A DNA stretch of 5,091 bases from an uncultured Spirochaetales bacterium (GTDB taxonomy: Bacteria; Spirochaetota; Spirochaetia; Sphaerochaetales; Sphaerochaetaceae): NCBI GenBank assembly GCA_934276695.1, contig CAKQTF010000100.1, forward strand, positions 1-5,091, given 5' to 3'. Shown one piece after another: positions 1-5,091 of this stretch. Numbering within the stretch: the first letter of the stretch is position 1; every line of letters begins with the position of its first letter. The translations under genes were made by a program, and so were the position numbers. The notes beneath the pieces are model-generated. The model was not told where the DNA came from. It did not search any database and saw only the letters and a program-made list of their open reading frames with translations.

Positions 1-560
1 GAGTACGGAACATGCACAAAGCTCAGTCCTGCAGCCTGTTCAAAGAGAAGAGCCGCAAGGTGGTTTCCACCCTGTGCACCGGCATTACCGCATGTGATCT
101 TACCTGGATTTGCCTTCACATCAGCAATGAGGTCTCCAAGTGTCCTATACTTGGAATCTGCCTTCACAACAATATAGTTATATGATGAGACAACCTGGCA
201 GACTGTCCTGAATGTATCAGCACCAGTTATCGGAGTCGATGAAAGATGCGTCTTTGCCATTGTCGCATTGTTCCAGTGCATGATGGAATAGCCATCTGCG
301 GATGCATCGAGGAACTCAATTGCACCTGTGACACCTGATGCGCCTGGGACATTCTTAATCACCATCGTCTGGCCATTCGCATATTTCGGGAACACCTCAG
401 CAAGGGCTCTGAATACGATATCACCGCCGCCTCCTGCAGACCAGCCGACTGTTGCCTCAACTGTCTTTGATGGATAACCGGATGCCTCTGAAGCACCCTG
501 AGCGAAGACCAGGCTGACTGAAACAGCCAATACAAGCATGATAGCTAATGCTTTCTTCAT
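1..560 (-). CDS. TctC/Bug-family tripartite tricarboxylate transporter solute-binding protein (3' end outside window)
   Basis: This is the periplasmic binding component of a TTT (tripartite tricarboxylate transporter) system, which captures a small organic acid and hands it to the TctA/TctB membrane subunits. The 186 visible residues start with a Sec signal peptide: MKK, a hydrophobic core at residues 4-19, and a VFA|Q cleavage site after residue 20. There is no lipobox cysteine. The mature part follows the family pattern: YPSKTV at 29-34, a glycine-rich ligand loop SAGGGGD at 41-47, VPGASGVTGA at 71-80, ADGYS at 88-92, LGDLIADVKANPGK at 141-154, and HLA then FVHVPY at 167-186. Family members are about 320 residues long, so roughly 40% is missing beyond base 1. 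The ATG has a strong Shine-Dalgarno. It lies 27 bp after the oxidoreductase stop, so the two are probably co-transcribed. Ligand unknown; the family binds tricarboxylates, dicarboxylates, sugar acids and aromatic acids. The family call is firm. Confidence 0.93.
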   Translation of the reverse strand, partial: MKKALAIMLVLAVSVSLVFAQGASEASGYPSKTVEATVGWSAGGGGDIVFRALAEVFPKYANGQTMVIKNVPGASGVTGAIEFLDASADGYSIMHWNNATMAKTHLSSTPITGADTFRTVCQVVSSYNYIVVKADSKYRTLGDLIADVKANPGKITCGNAGAQGGNHLAALLFEQAAGLSFVHVPY

Positions 561-566
561 AATTTA

Positions 567-573
567 TCTCCTT
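567..573 (-). promoter_or_regulatory. Shine-Dalgarno of the TTT binding protein
   Basis: AAGGAGA on the minus strand lies 6 nt upstream of the ATG at 560. It sits inside the 27-bp gap after the oxidoreductase stop and fixes the start of the binding protein. There is no room for a separate promoter, which supports translation from a shared mRNA. Confidence 0.85.
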
Positions 574-587
574 TTTTATGATGAAGC

Positions 588-1640
588 TCAATTCACTCTG
601 ACAGGCTTTCCTGTCCTGGCACTCTCATAGATCGCTGCTATTATCCTCACAGCCTCTCCAGCGGACTCGCCGCTTATGGCAGGAGCTCTGCGGTTTATGA
701 TCGCATCCGCAAAATCATGAAATTCACGCTCATGGCCAAGAGTGTTTATTGCCTTCGGATCAGATGCCCCGCCGCCGGATGAATTCCTGTCTGCAAATGT
801 CCTGCGTATATCCTCATCCTCCGGTCTCTCTTCCCTGAATCTCCATAGCGTGATCGATTCCTCTTCCAGGACTGCAGACCCATCCGTGCCGCAGATCTCC
901 AGCTTCTTGAGGAATCCCGGATATACGCTTGTTGATCCCTCTATGACTCCGAGCGCGCCGCTCCTGAATCTCAGCACAGCAGTTCCTGTATCCTCGACTT
1001 CAATCCTCTCATGACTCAGTGTCGCAGTGTATGCCTGGACTTCATCTGCCTTGCCTGCAAACCACTGAAGAAGATCAACTGCATGGATTGACTGGTTCAT
1101 CAGCGCACCGCCGCCATCGACTGCCCAGGTTCCTCTCCAGGCACCTGAATCATAGTATTCCTGGCTCCTATACCACTTGACCTGTGCATCCACAAGAGTC
1201 AGACGGCCAAAGCGCCCTTCATCTATGGCTTTCTTTATAAGGATCGGAGCCTCATAGAACCTTGACTGGAAGACTCCGGTTGCAATCACGCCCTTAGCAG
1301 AGGCTGCATCAAGGATCTTCTGGACTCTCTCTGGCGTTATCTCCATCGGCTTTTCTATGATCACATGCTTTCCATGGCTTATCGCAGCAAGCGCAGGCTC
1401 CAGATGATACCCAGATGGCGTTGCAATGGTCACAGCCTCAATATCCGGATTGGAAAGGAAGCTCTCAAGATCATCATATGGAATGCCCATTCCATGTGCC
1501 TCACAGAATGCCTTAGCCTTTCCAGGCGTCCTGTCATATGCACCTATGAAGGCGCAGTTGTCATTCATGCTGATTGCTGCTATATGCGTCTCAGCAATCA
1601 CACCCAGCCCGATAATCCCGAAACCTATCTTCCTTCCCAC
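588..1640 (-). CDS. Gfo/Idh/MocA family NAD(P)-dependent oxidoreductase
   Basis: Cytoplasmic dehydrogenase, 350 residues with the chosen start, a normal length for the family. The N-terminal Rossmann fold has the dinucleotide-binding turn GIIGLG at 8-13. The family signature EKP is at 96-98 (K97 is the expected catalytic lysine). The C-terminal substrate domain carries GGGALMNQSIH at 176-186 with the expected catalytic H186 and D189. The aspartate four residues before the histidine in inositol dehydrogenase is Asn182 here, which other members also show. I start at GTG 1640, because CAGGAG lies 7 nt upstream and translation then begins MGRKIGFGIIG, putting the beta strand at the usual distance from the N-terminus. 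An upstream TTG at 1661 would add seven residues but lies upstream of that ribosome site. The substrate is not readable; a sugar, sugar acid or cyclitol is typical. Its place directly before a TTT binding protein suggests it acts on the imported compound (inference). Confidence 0.92.
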   Translation of the reverse strand: MGRKIGFGIIGLGVIAETHIAAISMNDNCAFIGAYDRTPGKAKAFCEAHGMGIPYDDLESFLSNPDIEAVTIATPSGYHLEPALAAISHGKHVIIEKPMEITPERVQKILDAASAKGVIATGVFQSRFYEAPILIKKAIDEGRFGRLTLVDAQVKWYRSQEYYDSGAWRGTWAVDGGGALMNQSIHAVDLLQWFAGKADEVQAYTATLSHERIEVEDTGTAVLRFRSGALGVIEGSTSVYPGFLKKLEICGTDGSAVLEEESITLWRFREERPEDEDIRRTFADRNSSGGGASDPKAINTLGHEREFHDFADAIINRRAPAISGESAGEAVRIIAAIYESARTGKPVRVN

Positions 1641-1647
1641 TCGGAAA

Positions 1648-1652
1648 CTCCT
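1648..1652 (-). promoter_or_regulatory. Shine-Dalgarno that selects the GTG start of the oxidoreductase
   Basis: AGGAG (minus strand, within TCAGGAGTTTCCGAGTG) has a 7-nt gap to GTG 1640. The alternative TTG at 1661 has no comparable site and would place this motif inside the coding region. Confidence 0.75.
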
Positions 1653-1672
1653 GAAAAACAATGATGTCTAAG

Positions 1673-1703
1673 ATTATGCTATCACAGAGATTTAATTTGT
1701 CAA
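1673..1703 (-). promoter_or_regulatory. Probable sigma-70-type promoter of the oxidoreductase/TTT operon
   Basis: A perfect -35 hexamer TTGACA lies on the minus strand at 1703-1698. Two -10 candidates follow: CATAAT at 1678-1673 (5 of 6, but a long 19-nt spacer) or TAGCAT at 1681-1676 (4 of 6, 16-nt spacer). Either places the transcript start near 1665-1670, leaving a leader of about 25-30 nt that includes the Shine-Dalgarno. The -35 box overlaps the left arm of the palindrome at 1695-1717, so a bound repressor would compete with RNA polymerase. The exact -10 is uncertain. Confidence 0.55.
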
Positions 1704-1717
1704 TTTAAATTACAAAA
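1695..1717. promoter_or_regulatory. Operator-like palindrome A, over the -35 box
   Basis: Left arm ATTTGTCA (1695-1702), 7-nt spacer ATTTAAA, right arm TTACAAAA (1710-1717). The arms match as inverted repeats at 6 of 8 positions. Its layout (8-bp arms, 7-nt AT spacer) is the same as that of palindrome B. The left arm overlaps TTGACA of the operon promoter, the position expected for a repressor site. Assignment to the adjacent ROK regulator is inference from proximity. Confidence 0.5.
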
Positions 1718-1760
1718 TATTTTATTTCAATATATTACAATTATTTAGATTTTGTAATTT
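1707..1760. repeat. Perfect 12-bp inverted repeat linking the two operator-like sites
   Basis: AAATTACAAAAT at 1707-1718 is the exact reverse complement of ATTTTGTAATTT at 1749-1760, with a 30-bp AT-rich interval. The two arms contain the right half of palindrome A and the left half of palindrome B. It is therefore probably a by-product of two copies of the same regulator site rather than an RNA hairpin. A further half-site-like TTACAATT lies between them at 1735-1742. Confidence 0.6.
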
Positions 1761-1772
1761 TAACTTACGAAA
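1750..1772. promoter_or_regulatory. Operator-like palindrome B, upstream of the promoter
   Basis: Left arm TTTTGTAA (1750-1757), 7-nt spacer TTTTAAC, right arm TTACGAAA (1765-1772). The arms match at 7 of 8 positions. The centre is 55 bp from that of palindrome A, about five helical turns, which would suit cooperative binding or a small loop by a multimeric regulator. It lies in the 161-bp gap between the ROK stop and the oxidoreductase start. Confidence 0.5.
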
Positions 1773-1801
1773 TCATGTTTCAGAATCAGCAGGCAGTCTT
1801 T

Positions 1802-3028
1802 CTACCTTATATTGCCATAGGCTGCAGAAGCTGGGCCCCTATATAGAAGCTCCGCCTTATTCTGAAGGACAAGCGTTGCAGCTCCAAGGGCTGCCCCGAT
1901 TTCCTTCAGCCTGCCCTGCTCTATATCAAGGCCTTTATATGGCTCATCTGCAGAGATTATCTCAAAGTTCTTCCGTATTCTACCGACAAGATACTCTGAG
2001 CTGTATCCGATAGGCCCCCCGATGACAATCTTACGGGGATTGATCACATCCGCAAGAATCGATAGCCCCCTTGCAAGAGGGGCTGCGATAGAATCCATGA
2101 CAGCCATTGCGCATTCGTCTCCATCATCTGCAAGCTCAGCTATGGCCTGCGAGGTAAGCGCATCCTCCGGAAGCGATGCAATGATCGATCTGGAGTATTC
2201 ATCCCTTTCCCGGATCCTGATGGCATTCTGATGGAGGGCCTTGTCATTTGCAAGTGACAGAAGGCACCCGCGCTTGCCGCAGTCACATAGAGGCCCATTA
2301 GGATCGATTACCAGATGGGCAATCCTTCCTGCTGTGTATGTTGCACCAGTGAGGAGCGTGCCATTCACGAAGATAGCAGACCTTATCCCGGAGCCTATTC
2401 CGATATAGATCATATTCTTCTCCTTATCTGGATTAGAATACTTGTACTCAGCAAGCCCTGATGTCGTGTATCTGTTTATGCAGTAGACCTTGTACCCAAG
2501 CTCCCGCTCAACGATACCTGCAACATCTATTGTGCTGTGCCACCCAAGATCATTGACTCTGAGTATAGCGCCCTTCTCGCTGTCAACAATCCCAGGAAGC
2601 CCGAGGCCTATTGCAGGCAGGATCCATCCCTTTGCCCTTGTGATCATGAACCTCAGGCCGGCGATAAGCGTTGAAAGCAGCCCTTCAGGTGTGAAGTTCG
2701 GAACAGACGGTGTTGTATACTGATCTGCAATTGTCCCATCGAGCCCTACAAGCGCGTATGACCAGGAATCCGAAGTGAATGCTGCACCAAGTGCGAACCA
2801 TTTACTGCCTGTGACCCTAAGTTTAAGCCCAGGCCTTCCTCTTGATGACTTTGCTGTTTCTGTCTCTTCTGCAATGCCATTCTCAATAAGGGAGTTGACA
2901 ACATTAGATACAGTTGTGCGGGAGAGCTCAAGCTCCTTTGCTATTATGGCACGGGTAGGATCATCAATCTCATCGATTGCATCGATTATATTCTTATAAT
3001 TGAGATATTCCATATCCTCGTAGCGCAT
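1802..3028 (-). CDS. ROK-family transcriptional regulator (NagC/XylR-like) with degenerate kinase fold
   Basis: A 408-residue DNA-binding regulator, typical in length for ROK repressors. Residues about 25-55 form a helix-turn-helix (AIIAKELELSRTTVSNVVNS at 27-46), followed by a wing SSRGRPG at 61-67. The rest is the actin-like ROK fold: GLGLPGIVDS at 141-150, GSGIRSAIFVNG at 212-223, and the zinc motif H238 with C248, C250 and C255 in CDCGKRGC. Several residues that ROK sugar kinases use are changed: END is INR (184-186), the GG of the phosphate loop is RS (216-217), GEIGH is GRIAH (234-238) and CLE is CLL (255-257). It is therefore not a kinase and probably senses an unusual ligand. It lies 161 bp upstream of the oxidoreductase operon on the same strand, across paired operator-like sites, so control of that operon is the obvious inference. 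The ATG at 3028 has no good ribosome site; ATG 3013 is an alternative start. Confidence 0.93.
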   Translation of the reverse strand: MRYEDMEYLNYKNIIDAIDEIDDPTRAIIAKELELSRTTVSNVVNSLIENGIAEETETAKSSRGRPGLKLRVTGSKWFALGAAFTSDSWSYALVGLDGTIADQYTTPSVPNFTPEGLLSTLIAGLRFMITRAKGWILPAIGLGLPGIVDSEKGAILRVNDLGWHSTIDVAGIVERELGYKVYCINRYTTSGLAEYKYSNPDKEKNMIYIGIGSGIRSAIFVNGTLLTGATYTAGRIAHLVIDPNGPLCDCGKRGCLLSLANDKALHQNAIRIRERDEYSRSIIASLPEDALTSQAIAELADDGDECAMAVMDSIAAPLARGLSILADVINPRKIVIGGPIGYSSEYLVGRIRKNFEIISADEPYKGLDIEQGRLKEIGAALGAATLVLQNKAELLYRGPASAAYGNIR

Positions 3029-3034
3029 ATTCTG

Positions 3035-3064
3035 ATGATAGTCTGTTTAAAAGCCTTTTTTCAA
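3035..3064 (-). promoter_or_regulatory. Possible promoter of the ROK regulator
   Basis: TTGAAA (3064-3059) and TATCAT (3040-3035), each 5 of 6 to consensus, are separated by 18 nt in the 50-bp gap after the symporter stop. The predicted transcript start falls at about 3028, on or next to the annotated ATG. That would make the mRNA nearly leaderless, or point to the downstream ATG at 3013, which is preceded closely by GAGG. No palindrome like those at 1695-1772 is present here, so autoregulation is not evident. Confidence 0.35.
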
Positions 3065-3078
3065 TTGATTTATAAGCC

Positions 3079-4032
3079 TCAGCGGCCAAAGAGCAGATTG
3101 CCCATCACTGCGCATAGGCTCTGCTGGAACACAATGCAGAAAATGACAGGAAGCGCAGCTGCATCCGGAAGGAATGCCGTTGCAAGGACAAGCGCTGCGC
3201 TGACATTCCTCATTGCAACTGTGAGTGTCACAGATATCGTCACAGACCTGTCCAAGCGGAAAAGGCGTGAGATCAGATAGCCTGCGGGAAAGCCGAGAGC
3301 TGCTACAAGGAGGCTCACAAATGCAATCAGGATATATGATGCTGATATATTATCCATTATCATTCCTGCAGCCTTTGATGTGTTTATCGCAATCACGCAT
3401 ACAAGAAGCAGCTTAGAAATAGGATTCGAGAGAGGCGCCCATTCCTCCTTTATCCTCTCTCAGAAGAAGCGGTTGAAGATCAGCCCGAGCACAGATGGGA
3501 TCAGAACCATTATAAGGAGGGATCTCATCATCCCAATGGAATCCACAGCAACTGATTCCCCTGTGAAGAGCCGGAGAAGAAGCGGAGTCATGAAAGGCGC
3601 AAGGAATGTATCGAGAAGCAGGATCGATATAGCGGCTGCAAGATTCCCGGAGAGAATGGAAGTCCATACTGTGCATACCACGCCAGTCGGGATTGCACGC
3701 AGAAGATTATAGCCGCTTATCAGATCATCATTTCCATGGAAGAAGGCACTGCCTGCAAGCTCTGCAAGAACAGGCATCAGAACATAGCTTCCGATGGCAA
3801 ATGCCACGATGACTACAGGATGCTTAAGAGTATCCTTTATCTCGCTGAGGCCTATCTTCATCGTGCCAAGGAAGGTCATCAGAGCAAAAAGATATGTCAC
3901 TGCAGGCTTCATCCATGAAATATGCTCACCAGAAATGAGGCCTATGATCACAGCAGCAGGCGTAAGGAACGGCATCAGCCTGTTCAGTTTCCTATTGAAA
4001 GATTCAGCCTTAGAGATCAGATCCTGGTTCAT
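3079..4032 (-). pseudogene. BASS (bile acid:sodium symporter) family transporter interrupted by an in-frame TGA
   Basis: Read through, this frame encodes about 317 residues, the normal length of a BASS-family (TC 2.A.28) inner-membrane symporter, which moves organic anions with sodium. Codons 1-190 contain several hydrophobic segments and family motifs such as TYLFALMTFLGTMKIGLSEI (66-85) and RAIPTGVVCTVW. Codon 191 is TGA (3462-3460). The same frame then continues without a shift through ERIKEEWAPLSNPISKLLLV and AINTSKAAG to the conserved C-terminal AMRNVSAALVLA and PVIFCIVFQQ. The rest of the frame is undamaged, so the change is recent, a sequencing error or, less likely, a readthrough site. 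TGA ends other genes here, so a changed code is not needed. A GTG at 3396 could restart the tail but lacks a ribosome site. The start at ATG 4032 has only a weak AAGTG upstream. It lies 51 bp after the ATPase remnant. Confidence 0.82.
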
Positions 4033-4083
4033 GCACTTACAATAACACAGAAAGCAGAAATAGCAACCAGCATAAGCAGAGGG

Positions 4084-5091
4084 TTAAGGCGCAAGTGCTG
4101 TTATAGGGATAACGAATATGCCATCCGGCCTTCTATAAGCAGCATTCGAAAGCCCTGAGATAACGCACATTGCCTTTGCCTGCACTCCTCCGTCCTTCAT
4201 AATCGCACGCTTGATTCTAAGGAGATTATCAGCAGCAGCATCAATCTGGTCTGCTCCAAGCTTTATCTCAAAGCCACACCATGATCCATCAGGAAGCGAG
4301 ATGACAGCATCAATCTCATTGCCACTGTAATCCTGATAATGATAGAGCTCTGCGCCGAAAGACCCGGCATAGATGCGCATATCACACTCGCAGAGGGCTT
4401 CGAACAGAAATCCGAATGTGCTCAGGTCACCTATAAGGCTCTGGGGAGTTGCACCTAGGACTGCACTAGAGATGGAATGATCCGCAAGATGGCGCTTCTC
4501 AGCCTGCTTCCGAATGGTCTCTGGTTATCAGTAATATAAAGACGGCTGAACACATCAAGATACTCAGCTGTTGTCTCCACAGATATATCCTCAGAATCCA
4601 TTTCCGTATATCGTCAGTCAGCCTTCTGTTTGTTGCTGTAGTTGATTCATTTCTAGCAAGGGATCGAAGCAACAACCCCATATTATGCTTATCTCTTCTA
4701 ATGCCATCTAAGCGGAATACATCATCAATAATCGCATTTATATACTGCTTAGGCAGATATGCTGCATATTCAATCGGAATGCCCTGATTGGCTGGCCATC
4801 CTCCTCTTATCATGCAATCTGCAAGCATATCAAGCTTAACAGGGCCTGTCATAACAGGATCAAGCGATACATCCTGACACAATCCTCTGAGGGATACCAT
4901 GCCAGATGAGATCCACGATTCATACAGTGACATTGTCCTCATCCTGAGCTTTGCAATACGTCCAGCTCCGCTATGAAGGATTCCTTTATGCTGCGGAGTA
5001 GATGACCCGGTAAGAATGAACCTCCTCGGGGTAGAACCCCGAGGTATCTCACCTAAGCCTCGGGATCTCCTTTCGGAAAATTCAATAGCAG
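4084..5091 (-). pseudogene. Decayed DUF4143-type AAA ATP-binding protein (5' end outside window)
   Basis: The encoded family couples an N-terminal P-loop ATPase to a C-terminal nuclease-like DUF4143 domain; its cellular role is poorly defined. The Walker A region lies beyond 5091. Three frames together give the rest. Frame one (5089 to about 4602) has RRFILTGSSTPQHKG, HSGAGRIAKLRMRTMSLYES and RSLARNESTTATNRRL. Frame two (4601 to about 4512) has MDSEDISVETTAEYLDVFSR and LYITDNQRPF. Frame three (4509-4084) has KQAEKRHLADHS, TFGFLFEALCECDMRIY, the nuclease-like FEIKLG motif and the ending VIPITALAP. The first break lies in the AAA run at 4601-4603, as if one A were lost. The second, near 4510, also lacks roughly ten residues expected between RPF and KQAEKRH, so it is a real deletion rather than a read error. 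The product cannot be made whole. Family members occur as many paralogues in gut bacteria, often damaged. Confidence 0.85.
5024..5064. repeat. GC-rich palindromic element inside the ATPase reading frame
   Basis: A perfect 8-bp stem, CCTCGGGG (5024-5031) and CCCCGAGG (5037-5044), encloses the 5-nt loop TAGAA. A third arm, CCTCGGG at 5058-5064, can pair instead with the middle arm across a 13-nt loop. On the minus strand the frame stays open and reads RGLGEIPRGSTPRR immediately before the conserved FILTGSSTP. These residues do not resemble the family at this point, which suggests a short inserted repeat. No U-run follows on either strand, so it is not a simple terminator. Confidence 0.6.

Noticed and set aside
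2746..2931. Minus-strand 61-codon frame overlapping the ROK gene in another phase.
   Set aside because: Wholly inside the intact regulator, with low-complexity, family-free sequence.
3460..3462. TGA as tryptophan or selenocysteine.
   Set aside because: TGA also ends the oxidoreductase and the symporter frame itself, tryptophan is TGG throughout, and no selenocysteine insertion structure is apparent after the codon.
3413..3676. An 87-codon minus-strand frame across the symporter stop, with AAAGGAGG just before an internal ATG at 3442-3440.
   Set aside because: The ATG is only 1 nt from the ribosome-like motif and opens a nine-residue peptide; the longer frame is out of phase with the clearly conserved symporter sequence.
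742..3918. Many plus-strand open frames of 60-110 codons (for example 742-1014, 1365-1664, 2022-2231, 2490-2723, 3380-3712, 3736-3918).
   Set aside because: All lie opposite well-supported minus-strand genes, show no family resemblance, and look like shadows of their codon use.
4029..4073. A 14-codon hydrophobic minus-strand frame whose stop overlaps the symporter ATG (ATGA), resembling a leader peptide.
   Set aside because: No ribosome site, no regulatory codon run and no attenuator structure; probably chance.
5024..5044. The strong 8-bp hairpin as an intrinsic terminator.
   Set aside because: No T-run follows on either strand, and the minus-strand coding frame of the ATPase runs through it into conserved sequence.
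5066..5076. GAAAGGAGATC on the minus strand as a ribosome site for a gene starting inside the palindromic element.
   Set aside because: No in-frame ATG/GTG/TTG at a suitable distance; the frame is open past the window edge and fits an internal part of the ATPase.

Overview
The window looks like a piece of a host-associated spirochaete chromosome (Sphaerochaeta/Treponema-like). This rests on three things: the secretory signal ending VFAQGASE on the solute-binding protein, a style I associate with spirochaete binding proteins; the gene content (tripartite tricarboxylate transporter, ROK regulator, DUF4143-type ATPase); and the moderate GC with AT-rich intergenic DNA. The taxonomic call is inference. 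Every supported gene is on the minus strand, so transcription runs from the right end of the window to the left.

Layout in transcription order (right to left). (1) 5091-4084: remains of an AAA-type ATP-binding protein of the DUF4143 family. It is cut by the window edge, carries a GC-rich palindromic element read through in frame, and is broken by a frameshift and a frame-changing deletion. (2) 4032-3079: a bile acid:sodium symporter (BASS) family transporter of normal total length, interrupted by one in-frame TGA. (3) 3028-1802: an intact ROK-family transcriptional regulator with an N-terminal winged helix. Most of its sugar- and phosphate-contacting residues are replaced, although its zinc ligands are kept. 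(4) 1801-1641: an AT-rich regulatory region with two similar 23-bp imperfect palindromes, one lying over a consensus -35 box. (5) 1640-588: an intact Gfo/Idh/MocA NAD(P)-dependent oxidoreductase, best started at a GTG. (6) 560-1: the N-terminal 186 residues of a TctC/Bug-type periplasmic solute-binding protein, running off the left edge.

The left part reads as a small catabolic operon: regulator, operators and promoter, a sugar- or cyclitol-type dehydrogenase, then the binding protein of a TTT uptake system whose membrane subunits (TctA/TctB-like) would be expected just outside the window. I infer that the ROK protein controls this operon through the paired palindromes, and that the ligand is not a standard neutral hexose. 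The right part looks like decaying accessory DNA. There is no CRISPR array, tRNA, rRNA or transposase. I did not find a clear new multi-gene system; the operator pair, the atypical ROK sensor and the in-frame palindromic element are the most informative signals.
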